Assembly: GCA_031269645.1 (NCBI GenBank)
Contig: JAISYW010000074.1
Span: 1-8,825 of the forward strand
DNA from: Holosporaceae bacterium
Lineage (GTDB): Bacteria; Pseudomonadota; Alphaproteobacteria; UBA3830
Direction of reading: 5' to 3'
Length of the DNA: 8,825 bases
Of the stretch, positions 1 to 6,740 are shown one piece after another (positions within the stretch are counted from its first letter, which is position 1; every line of letters begins with the position of its first letter). Both the position numbers and the translations under genes were made by a program. The notes beneath the pieces were generated by a model. The model was not told where the DNA came from. It did no database searches and saw nothing but the letters and a program-made list of their open reading frames with translations.

Positions 1-156
1 CTTGAAGAAATGATAGCCAATAAGGCTGATTTAGTCGCTCCAAGAGAATATCCAGGGCAGGAAGTTACGTCTGCAATTTCTTCCTTTAGTAGTACAACAG
101 GAGCCGAATCGTCCGGCACCGGCGCAGGAACATCTTCGAGCGGCGAAAGTGAATAA
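1..156 (+). CDS. cpaD: CpaD-family Tad pilus assembly protein, C-terminal end only
   Basis: An open frame enters from the left edge and ends at TAA 154-156, giving the last 51 residues. The segment LEEMIANKADLVAPRE matches, from memory, the conserved end of alphaproteobacterial CpaD, usually of the form NLAAMVADPxDLVxPR. CpaD is an outer-membrane-associated (often lipoprotein) partner of the Tad pilus secretin. After this block the protein finishes in a low-complexity tail rich in Ser, Thr, Gly and Glu (about the last 25 residues), which looks unstructured. Its position directly before cpaE, with only 15 bp between them, is the standard Tad order and supports the call. The N-terminus, including any signal peptide or lipobox, lies outside the window. 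Because so little is visible, the identification rests on one motif plus context. Confidence 0.72.
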   Translation, partial: LEEMIANKADLVAPREYPGQEVTSAISSFSSTTGAESSGTGAGTSSSGESE

Positions 157-171
157 ACGGAGAATTTTATA

Positions 172-1422
172 ATGGATAAAACTAACACAGATTTACCACA
201 TAATTTAATTGGGTTTGTGAACGATCCAGTATCTGAACAAGTCATAATGAACGTCATAGGAGAATTAGGAATGGCGTACTCGGAAGCCATTCAGGGGACT
301 ACTTCCGATATTGTAGAATTTTTAAAAAATAATGGAACGCCGAAGACTTTAATTATGGATGTTTCAAACTCAGAATTACCATTAAATGATGTTGTAAAAA
401 TCAAAGAATATGCTACCCCTGGTTTAAACATAATAATAATCGGCAGCAGAAACGATGTCGGATTATTTAGAGATCTAATGTTGATTGGAGTTTCAGATTA
501 TTTAGTAAAACCATTGAATAACGCTCTATTAAAAAAAGCCATTGAGGATGCCAACTTTCCATTAAAAGCTATTACTGAAAAATCTGGGAAAATGATACAG
601 TTTATTAGCTCAGTTGGAGGCGCTGGAGCAACCACAGCCGCCGTTAATATCGGTTGGATTTTGGCTAATCGTCATTTCAAACGCACCGCGATTATGGATC
701 TAGATTTTTTATACGGTACAGCTAATTTGCTGTTAGATATAAAAGCAGAAAACGCCTATTTGGACATCCTGGAATCTCCGGACAAGATAGATGACTACTT
801 CATTGAAACAATTCTAAAAAAATATAGCCAAAAACTGTATTATCTGGGCGGATTAGTCGACATTACTAGAGGAATTAACGTCGACCTTGACGCTTTTGAT
901 GCGTTAACAAAATTTGTTAAAAAGCAATTCAACTACGTATTAGTAGATTCCCAAAGAGAGATTAAAGGAATAAATAAAATATCGATGAACAGATCCGATA
1001 TTTTTATAATTATGGTTGAAATGAGTATTGCTTCAGCTCAAAACACTGCACGCTTATTAGATTTTCTGACGTTAACTCAAGCGGGAAAGAAATTTATTGT
1101 TGTAGCAAATAAAATTGGCTTATCTAACGTAGGCGCTTTATCGAAAGAATCATTTGAAAAAGTCATTAATAGAAAAATAAATTATGTTATGCCACTAGAC
1201 GAGCGTACTGCTCTTGCCGCAGCGAATGTAGGACAACCTCTTGCATCTTCCAGTAGTCCTCTGGCAGACATATTAGATGATGTCACGGAGGACATCCTAG
1301 GAAAAAAAGACAATCAGGAAATTGTAGAAACCATACTAAACAAAGAAAGCAACATCATCGATAAAGCGAAAAATATTTTTCTCAAAGTGCTGAGAGACGT
1401 TCCAAACTTTATTAAGAAGTGA
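172..1422 (+). CDS. cpaE: CpaE/TadZ: Tad pilus localisation protein, receiver-like plus ParA/MinD-like ATPase
   Basis: 416 aa. Residues about 12-125 form a response-regulator receiver-like domain with D63 (in LIMDVS), S92 and the K113-P114 pair, and N17/D18 where the acidic pair would lie. Residues about 140-380 form a ParA/MinD-type ATPase domain: P-loop-like SSVGGAGATT (146-155), Walker A' with D176 and D178, and a Walker B-like YVLVDS ending at D259-S260. In this family the protein targets the Tad secretion machine to its site, often the cell pole. The P-loop is atypical: the signature lysine before GG is V148 and the usual catalytic lysine is A153, so ATP hydrolysis is doubtful; divergence here is known for TadZ proteins. 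The ATG at 172 is preceded by GGAG (159-162) at 9-nt spacing. It sits 15 bp after cpaD and 19 bp before cpaF, in one operon. At 416 aa it is shorter than Caulobacter CpaE (about 517 aa, from memory) but close to many TadZ proteins. Confidence 0.9.
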   Translation: MDKTNTDLPHNLIGFVNDPVSEQVIMNVIGELGMAYSEAIQGTTSDIVEFLKNNGTPKTLIMDVSNSELPLNDVVKIKEYATPGLNIIIIGSRNDVGLFRDLMLIGVSDYLVKPLNNALLKKAIEDANFPLKAITEKSGKMIQFISSVGGAGATTAAVNIGWILANRHFKRTAIMDLDFLYGTANLLLDIKAENAYLDILESPDKIDDYFIETILKKYSQKLYYLGGLVDITRGINVDLDAFDALTKFVKKQFNYVLVDSQREIKGINKISMNRSDIFIIMVEMSIASAQNTARLLDFLTLTQAGKKFIVVANKIGLSNVGALSKESFEKVINRKINYVMPLDERTALAAANVGQPLASSSSPLADILDDVTEDILGKKDNQEIVETILNKESNIIDKAKNIFLKVLRDVPNFIKK

Positions 1423-1441
1423 TCTATGGAGTAGTATCATA

Positions 1442-2797
1442 ATGGCCGAAGATCAGCTAAACAAAGACGCCGCAACAATAGAAGAATCTCCATTGTTGAC
1501 TATATTCCGAAAAGAAGCTCATGAGACTATGCTTAATAGGATAAACCTAGCTTCTGCTTTTAAGTTAACTCCAAAAGAATTACGTACCGAAATCGAAAAT
1601 TTCGTTTTCGATTTTGCTCAAGAAAGACGAGCGCAAATTACAAAACGCGAACAGATAGACATTGCCCGCGAACTTGTTGACGATATGATAGGATTGGGGC
1701 CGTTGGAGACTCTTTTGGAAGATGAAAGCGTATCGGAAATCGCCGTTAATGGTCCGCATCAAATATATGTCGAGCGTAAAGGTATTATGATGCTCACGCC
1801 GATAAAATTCAGAGACGATTCCCATCTTTTGCAGATCGCCCAAAGAATTGCGCATCGAGTCGGCAGAAGAGTTGATACTTCCAGTCCGCTTTGCGATGCA
1901 AGATTACCGGACGGTAGCCGCGTTAATATAGTAGCTCCGCCGATAGCGCTTGACGGCGCAGCTATTTCAATTCGTAAATTTTCTAAAAAGGCGCTCGATT
2001 TATATGCTCTCGCTACGTTTGGAGCGCTTACAATCGAGATGGTGGAAACTCTGCGAATAGCGTCGAGATGCGGCCTAAATATGATCGTTTCCGGTGGTAC
2101 AGGTTCCGGAAAAACGACTCTTTTGAACGCATTGTCTCAACTTATTGACGCGCGCGAACGTATCGTTACATGCGAAGACTCTGCGGAGTTAAAATTGCAG
2201 CAACCTCATGTGGTTCGACTTGAAAGTCGCCCACCGAATATCGAAGGAAAAGGTGAAATTACAATACGCGATCTCGTTAAAAACGCGCTTCGTATGCGTC
2301 CTGACCGTATTGTTATCGGAGAAGTCCGCGGATCGGAGTGTATAGATATGTTACAAGCTATGAACACCGGTCACGATGGTTCTATGTCAACGCTTCACGC
2401 CAACAGAGCCAAAGAAGCATTTATTCGTCTCGAAAACATGGTGGCTATGTCTGGTTTCGATCTCCCTAGTGAAGTTGTCAGAGCACAGATAGCTGGAGCT
2501 ATTAACATGATCGTTCAAACGGCACGTTTGCATGATGGCTCCAGAAAAGTCACAGAAATAGTAGAGGTAACCGGTATTAGCGAAAGAGGAGACATACAGC
2601 ATCAACATTTGTTTAAATTTGTTCCGACCGGAGAATCTCCAGATCACAAAGTGCTCGGAAGATTTGATGCATATACAGAACGACCAGCTTTTCTAGAAAA
2701 AGCAATTACTTATGGATTAGAGCAAGAATTACTGTCGATAATGAAAAGCGCTATGGAAAAAAGCGGTGGAGGAGATTCCGGAAATGGACTATATTAA
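1442..2797 (+). CDS. cpaF: CpaF/TadA: Tad pilus secretion ATPase (type II/IV secretion family)
   Basis: 451 aa, a hexameric cytoplasmic ATPase that powers Flp pilus assembly. The N-terminal part (about 1-190) contains the conserved [22 protein letters not shown] stretch (84-105) and the [11 protein letters not shown] region (153-163). The catalytic core has Walker [10 protein letters not shown] (218-226), an Asp box around E245-D246, Walker [10 protein letters not shown] with E294, and a His box MSTLHANR with H319. All expected catalytic elements are present, so it should be active. GGAG at 1428-1431 lies 10 nt before the ATG. Its stop overlaps the preferred tadB start by 14 bp. Base and codon use differ from its neighbours: Arg is encoded mainly by CGN here but mainly by AGA in tadC, and sampled stretches reach nearly half G+C. 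It could be confused with other GspE/VirB11-type ATPases, but the position between cpaE and tadB settles the subfamily. Confidence 0.97.
   Translation: MAEDQLNKDAATIEESPLLTIFRKEAHETMLNRINLASAFKLTPKELRTEIENFVFDFAQERRAQITKREQIDIARELVDDMIGLGPLETLLEDESVSEIAVNGPHQIYVERKGIMMLTPIKFRDDSHLLQIAQRIAHRVGRRVDTSSPLCDARLPDGSRVNIVAPPIALDGAAISIRKFSKKALDLYALATFGALTIEMVETLRIASRCGLNMIVSGGTGSGKTTLLNALSQLIDARERIVTCEDSAELKLQQPHVVRLESRPPNIEGKGEITIRDLVKNALRMRPDRIVIGEVRGSECIDMLQAMNTGHDGSMSTLHANRAKEAFIRLENMVAMSGFDLPSEVVRAQIAGAINMIVQTARLHDGSRKVTEIVEVTGISERGDIQHQHLFKFVPTGESPDHKVLGRFDAYTERPAFLEKAITYGLEQELLSIMKSAMEKSGGGDSGNGLY
2768..2775 (+). promoter_or_regulatory. Ribosome binding site of tadB, inside the 3' end of cpaF
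   Basis: GGAGGAGA is the best Shine-Dalgarno match in the pilus operon. Its second GGAG (2771-2774) is 9 nt from ATG 2784. An in-frame GTG at 2766 would give six more residues but starts before this site, so ATG 2784 is the better start. Placement within cpaF coding sequence suggests translational coupling. Confidence 0.75.
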
Positions 2798-3776
2798 TGA
2801 CAATATATTTATTTTTGTATTATCTTTCATCAGTTTTTTTTTCGTCTACAATTTTACCAAAAATAAACCTAAAAATATAAATAAAAATGAGAACAAGCTG
2901 AAAGAAAGAATAAATACATTATCCAAGCAGCAAGAAACACAGTTGACAACCTCAGGTAATGTAGACTCTACATTCGTAACAAAAACCAAACACGATTTCC
3001 AAGATAATATCCAAATTAATGGAATAATCGATAAAATAGCGATAATTATGAAAAAAGCAGGAATAACGACAATGCCGGTCGCACAATTTGTAACGATTTG
3101 TTCGATTGGCGGCAGCGTATTTGCGGCAATAATAGTTCATTTTCATTTTCTAAACGCCATAACGGGAATTCCTATTGGAATGTGTGGCGGCGGATACTTG
3201 GTATATTTCTTTTTGGCGGCGCAAGCCTCCAAGAAAAAGAACCTTTTTTTAAAACAATTTCCCGATGCAATTGACATGATGATTAGAGGCGTTAAAGCTG
3301 GTTTAAATATATCTCGTATAATAAAGTTAGTCAGTATGGAGGCAAAGGACCCAATCGCGTCCGAATATAGAATTATTAGCCAAAAACTTGACCTTGGTAT
3401 CGAACCAGAAAAAGTATTGTTAGAGGCGGCGGAAAAGATAGATTTAGAAGAATTTAGATTTTTGGTGGTTGCTTTGATTTTGCAAATGGAAAACGGTGGC
3501 GTTCTGGCAGACATTTTACAGAATTTATCCGGTCTTATCAGAAAAAGACTTGAATTAGTTTTGAAATTGAAAGCTATGTCGGCAGAAGCGAGAATGTCGG
3601 CCATAGTTATCAGCGTGTTACCGTTTGTGTTTGCCGGAATTATGGCCATAGTTAATCCAAATCACCTAAAAGAATTCATAACTCCCGGAACTGGTCAAAC
3701 ATTACTGAAGGTGGCGATCGCATTGTTTGGAGCAGGCGCGTTTTTTATGTTTAAGGCGTCGAAAATTAAGGTTTAA
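2784..3776 (+). CDS. tadB: TadB/CpaG: Tad pilus inner-membrane platform protein (T2SSF domain)
   Basis: 330 aa from ATG 2784. A first membrane segment lies at about residues 8-24, followed by a polar, Lys/Asn-rich cytoplasmic region (25-95). Two close membrane helices (about 99-119 and 123-145) precede the T2SSF domain (about 158-285), which begins FPDAIDMMIRGVKAGL and contains the glycine pair of MENGGVLADIL (235-245) and the SAEARMSA motif (266-273). Two final helices are at about 272-291 and 307-324. This layout is typical of TadB, the inner-membrane platform subunit on which CpaF acts. It overlaps cpaF by 14 bp and ends 4 bp before tadC. A run of nine T (2834-2842) lies in the first membrane helix. 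The GTG at 2766 is an alternative start but lies upstream of the ribosome binding site. Confidence 0.93.
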   Translation: MDYINDNIFIFVLSFISFFFVYNFTKNKPKNINKNENKLKERINTLSKQQETQLTTSGNVDSTFVTKTKHDFQDNIQINGIIDKIAIIMKKAGITTMPVAQFVTICSIGGSVFAAIIVHFHFLNAITGIPIGMCGGGYLVYFFLAAQASKKKNLFLKQFPDAIDMMIRGVKAGLNISRIIKLVSMEAKDPIASEYRIISQKLDLGIEPEKVLLEAAEKIDLEEFRFLVVALILQMENGGVLADILQNLSGLIRKRLELVLKLKAMSAEARMSAIVISVLPFVFAGIMAIVNPNHLKEFITPGTGQTLLKVAIALFGAGAFFMFKASKIKV

Positions 3777-3780
3777 TTAC

Positions 3781-4752
3781 ATGGAAACTATAATAGTTGA
3801 TTCAGCATCTTTTATAATTACATTAATCGTTTTTATAGCAATAAAACCGTTCGCTAATCAAATTGTTATTAAAGCAATTAGTAATTACAGATTATTAACA
3901 AGAATAAAAAAGGTATCAAACAGTAATCGCGGACTCGCTTTCGTTGATGAAGAGGAGGAAGAAGACATAGGTTTAAATAAAAAAGGACCAAAATTTAGAT
4001 CAAGTATGCTATTCAATTTTATTGCGGAAAAAAATAAAAACCTGATAGAAGAAATGCAGGAGCTTTTATTAAAAGCAGGTAATCGCCAAGATTCTGCATT
4101 AGAAGAATTTATGAAATCAAAATTTACTGCGGCTATTTCTTTGTTTTTTATTGTTTTACTCATACTAAGCACCAATGATTTCGGAATTCCTCACCTGGCC
4201 TCCTACGTTATTTCCATAATTCTTGCAATTTTAGGCGGTCACAAATTGACTAATCTAAATTTATCGTTAATGGCTTCCAAAAGAAAAGATGCAATAGAAA
4301 ACGGCGTGCCAGATTTGATCGATTTATTGGTTATTTGCACTGAATCTGGTCTTGATTTAAATAGATCAATTAGAAGGATAGCTCGAGAACTAAGAACTTC
4401 AAATCCAATATTAGCCGACGAACTTAGCCTAACCGCTATAGAGTTGGAAATGATTCCTGATCATAAACAAGTATTTAATAATTTAGAAAACAGAACCGAT
4501 TGTTTACAAATAAAAACCCTTTCTAAAACGCTGAGTCAATCTATAGAATATGGATCCTCTCTATCCGTAACGTTAAAGGATTTAGCGGTTGAATCTCGAC
4601 AGAAACGCATGTTAACCGCCGAAGCCAAAGCTGCTCAGGCGCCGACATTGTTAACTTTACCTATGATGTTTTGTACTATGCCTTGTTTATTCATAGTTAT
4701 GCTTGGACCAGTGATAATAGGCATGATAAAATCTTTTAATGGTGGCTCTTAA
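3781..4752 (+). CDS. tadC: TadC/CpaH: Tad pilus inner-membrane platform protein (T2SSF domain)
   Basis: 323 aa from ATG 3781, the second platform subunit, expected to pair with TadB. Membrane segments are predicted at about residues 7-24, 113-130, 137-153 and 290-315. The T2SSF domain spans about 175-305, with VPDLIDLLVICTESGLDL (176-193), and ends in the typical TadC block RQKRMLTAEAKAAQAPTLL (273-291) followed by a hydrophobic helix ending in GP. A cytoplasmic acidic patch (57-62, mostly Glu) is notable. An in-frame TTG at 3727 would add 18 residues rich in Arg and overlap tadB; ATG 3781 is preferred because the protein then begins at its first membrane helix and AAGG (3768-3771) lies 9 nt upstream. 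It sits 4 bp after tadB. No tadD-like TPR gene follows, and the pilus operon appears to end here. Confidence 0.92.
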   Translation: METIIVDSASFIITLIVFIAIKPFANQIVIKAISNYRLLTRIKKVSNSNRGLAFVDEEEEEDIGLNKKGPKFRSSMLFNFIAEKNKNLIEEMQELLLKAGNRQDSALEEFMKSKFTAAISLFFIVLLILSTNDFGIPHLASYVISIILAILGGHKLTNLNLSLMASKRKDAIENGVPDLIDLLVICTESGLDLNRSIRRIARELRTSNPILADELSLTAIELEMIPDHKQVFNNLENRTDCLQIKTLSKTLSQSIEYGSSLSVTLKDLAVESRQKRMLTAEAKAAQAPTLLTLPMMFCTMPCLFIVMLGPVIIGMIKSFNGGS

Positions 4753-4890
4753 AAAGCAATCCGTACTGTACCCGAAAGTTACTTATGCGTCAAACACTTG
4801 CCGGGATGGAATTGACAACTAAAGGTATGGAGATTTTCAGTAATATAGCAATAGAGCTACGTAAAGTTTCGGCATTTTAAACTCATAACA

Positions 4891-4919
4891 TTTAGTTTTT
4901 CTCGGATGCTTTGTAAAAT
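4891..4919 (+). promoter_or_regulatory. Possible sigma70-type promoter for argS
   Basis: A -10-like TAAAAT (4914-4919, one mismatch to TATAAT) follows a weak -35-like TTTAGT (4891-4896) with 17 bp between. Transcription from it would give a leader of about 100 nt containing the inverted repeat at 4977-5013. The -35 match is poor, and such hexamers arise easily in AT-rich DNA. TTGTAA 4911-4916 with GATTAT 4935-4940 (18-bp spacer) is another option. Confidence 0.28.
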
Positions 4920-4976
4920 AATGCTCGAGCGCTGGATTATAAGAATCTATCAGACGCGTTTCTGCTTTTGTTGTCC

Positions 4977-5013
4977 CAAACTACGATTAATGTTATCTTA
5001 CGACCGTAGTTTG
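4977..5013 (+). promoter_or_regulatory. Inverted repeat in the argS leader, next to its ribosome binding site
   Basis: CAAACTACG (4977-4985) and CGTAGTTTG (5005-5013) form a perfect 9-bp inverted repeat around a 19-nt loop. The argS Shine-Dalgarno GAGG (5015-5018) begins one base past the second arm, 6 nt before ATG 5025. As RNA it could fold into a hairpin that affects ribosome access; as DNA it could be a two-site operator. No T run follows, so it is not a normal intrinsic terminator. The pairing is seen; the role is inferred. Confidence 0.5.
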
Positions 5014-5024
5014 TGAGGTAAATT

Positions 5025-6740
5025 ATGCAAATTCCTCTGTTTGAGTATTATAAAAAAATTATAGAAAAGCATATTCCTCCAGAACATAAAAATTTTGTGT
5101 GCGTCGAGCCGCCAAAAGATCCTTCGTTTGGCGACTTTTCAACAAGCATTGCGATGATTTTATCAAAAATAACCGGAAGAGAATCCAGCGATATAGCGCT
5201 CGATATTTATGATCAATTAAAAGATCTCGACGACTTTGAAAAATTGGAAATAAGAAAGCCCGGCTTCATAAATTGGTTTGTTTCTAAAGAATTACTAATA
5301 AATCACCTACCTAACATGTTGAATAAAGATTACGGCAAGATTGATCTCGGAAGTGGTCGTTCCGTAAATATCGAATATGTATCGGCCAATCCTACAGGAC
5401 CAATTCATGCTGGGCATGTTAGAGGCGCTGTATCAGGTGATATTTTGGCCAGATTGCTAGATTTCGTCGGATATCGGGTAACGAAAGAGTTTTATATTAA
5501 CGACGCGGGAAAACAGGTTGAGATTCTAGCAAAATCATTATATCACAGATATTCTGAAACGTTCACTAATCAATTCGATAAATTACCAGACTGGGCATAC
5601 CCTGGAGAATATCTTATAGATATAGCGCGCAAAATTAAGGAAAAATATGGAGATAAATTTTTAAACCAAGCAGAATCTGAATGGATAGGTTTTTTTCAAC
5701 AATTTGCAATATCAAGTATTATGGCAGATATTAAGAAAGACCTTACAGATCTTGGAGTAAACCATGATGTTTTTTCGTCAGAAACAGAACTAACAAATAA
5801 AGGAACTGTAGAGCGCGCAATCGAATTTCTAAAAAGCAAGAATTTAATATATCAGGGTACTCTTGCCCCTCCAAAGGGCATAAACTCCGACGAATGGAAA
5901 GAACGCGAGCAACTTTTGTTTAGGTCTACGGCTTTCGGCGACGACGTAGATCGTCCTTTGCAGAAATCAGATGGATCATGGACGTATTTTGCTTCGGATA
6001 TCGCGTATCATATGGATAAAATAGATCGAGGATTCGACGAAATGATCGACTTTTGGGGAGCAGATCACGGAGGTTATAAACGGCGTATGCAAGCTGCTGT
6101 ATCTGCAATTTCTGATAACAAAAAAAAACTTGATGTAAAAATCGTTCAATTAGTAAGGCTTTTAGAGGATGGCAAAGAAGCAAAAATGTCAAAACGAGCA
6201 GGATCATTCGTTACGGCTCGTGATATAATGAATAAAGTTGGAAGAGACGTCGTGCGTTTTATGATGATAACGCGCCGCGATGATGTTTCGTTAGATTTCG
6301 ATTTTAAAAAAGTGATAGAATTAAGTAAAGAAAATCCGGTATTTTATGTACAATATGCGTACGCCAGAACTCATTCAATAATTAAGCAGTTTCAACAAGT
6401 ATTTGTCAACAAAAAAGAGCCGAAAATCGACGAAACTAATCTCAATTTGCTTGATGCAGAACATTTGAAGCTGATAAAAGTTATCGCAGACTGGCCGCGC
6501 CAAATAATTATGGCTGCCAAAAATCGCGAACCTCATAGGGTGGCGCTTTTCCTGATAGATTTGGCTGCGGCCTTCCATTTTTTGTGGAATCAAGGAAAAG
6601 ATAACAGTATCCTACGTTTTATTATTTCAGATGATTTTCAAAAAACGAGTGCGAGAATCGTTCTTATTCGCGCCATACAAAATATCATGGAGCTGGCTTT
6701 TAGCATAATGGGGATTTCTCCAACCAAGGAATTGAGATAA
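5025..6740 (+). CDS. argS: Arginine--tRNA ligase (class I)
   Basis: 571 aa, charges tRNA-Arg with arginine using ATP; a cytoplasmic essential enzyme. The N-terminal Add-1 type domain spans about 1-110 and includes PPKDPSFGDFSTSIAM (29-44). The class I signature appears as HAGH (128-131) after SANPTGP (120-126). WGADHGGYKRRMQAA (344-358) is a strong ArgRS mark, and the second signature is KMSKR (387-391). The anticodon-binding DALR domain covers about 440-571. Length is normal for bacterial ArgRS and no key motif is missing. ATG 5025 is supported by GAGG (5015-5018) and by the family's usual N-terminus. It is the first gene of a run with the SPOR protein and rsmE; its stop overlaps the next start by one base. 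A run of nine A (6120-6128) occurs within the DNKKKLD coding region, probably a result of AT bias. Confidence 0.98.
   Translation: MQIPLFEYYKKIIEKHIPPEHKNFVCVEPPKDPSFGDFSTSIAMILSKITGRESSDIALDIYDQLKDLDDFEKLEIRKPGFINWFVSKELLINHLPNMLNKDYGKIDLGSGRSVNIEYVSANPTGPIHAGHVRGAVSGDILARLLDFVGYRVTKEFYINDAGKQVEILAKSLYHRYSETFTNQFDKLPDWAYPGEYLIDIARKIKEKYGDKFLNQAESEWIGFFQQFAISSIMADIKKDLTDLGVNHDVFSSETELTNKGTVERAIEFLKSKNLIYQGTLAPPKGINSDEWKEREQLLFRSTAFGDDVDRPLQKSDGSWTYFASDIAYHMDKIDRGFDEMIDFWGADHGGYKRRMQAAVSAISDNKKKLDVKIVQLVRLLEDGKEAKMSKRAGSFVTARDIMNKVGRDVVRFMMITRRDDVSLDFDFKKVIELSKENPVFYVQYAYARTHSIIKQFQQVFVNKKEPKIDETNLNLLDAEHLKLIKVIADWPRQIIMAAKNREPHRVALFLIDLAAAFHFLWNQGKDNSILRFIISDDFQKTSARIVLIRAIQNIMELAFSIMGISPTKELR

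Larger units (their letters stand above)
4753..5024 (+). other. Spacer between the pilus operon and argS, no recognised gene
   Basis: This 272-bp spacer separates tadC from argS. The longest plausible reading frame is a 31-codon one, ATG 4785 to TAA 4880, with no good ribosome binding site and no family I recognise; it may be chance or a remnant. A perfect TTGACA lies at 4812-4817 without a good -10 partner. A promoter candidate (4891-4919) and a 9-bp inverted repeat (4977-5013) are listed separately. No G+C-rich hairpin followed by a T run was found, so read-through from the pilus operon into argS cannot be excluded. Confidence 0.6.

Noticed and set aside
1580..1855. 91-codon minus-strand frame within cpaF
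   Set aside because: It is antisense to the conserved N-terminal region of CpaF, with no ribosome binding site or known motif.
3143..3649. 168-codon open frame on the minus strand
   Set aside because: It lies wholly inside tadB, whose family motifs are clear on the plus strand; the antisense translation shows no recognisable domain.
3727..3780. TTG start extending TadC by 18 residues
   Set aside because: The extension overlaps the end of tadB, is rich in Arg and Leu, and precedes the natural first membrane helix; ATG 3781 has its own AAGG upstream.
4769..4796. Minus-strand promoter-like TTGACG-17-TACAGT
   Set aside because: It would read antisense into tadC with no gene to express; hexamer matches of this kind are expected by chance.
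4879..4898. Possible terminator: AAACT and AGTTT arms with following T residues after tadC
   Set aside because: The stem is only five mostly A-T pairs with a ten-base loop, too weak for an intrinsic terminator.
5926..6207. 93-codon minus-strand frame within argS
   Set aside because: It is a shadow of the ArgRS catalytic domain including the KMSKR region on the plus strand.
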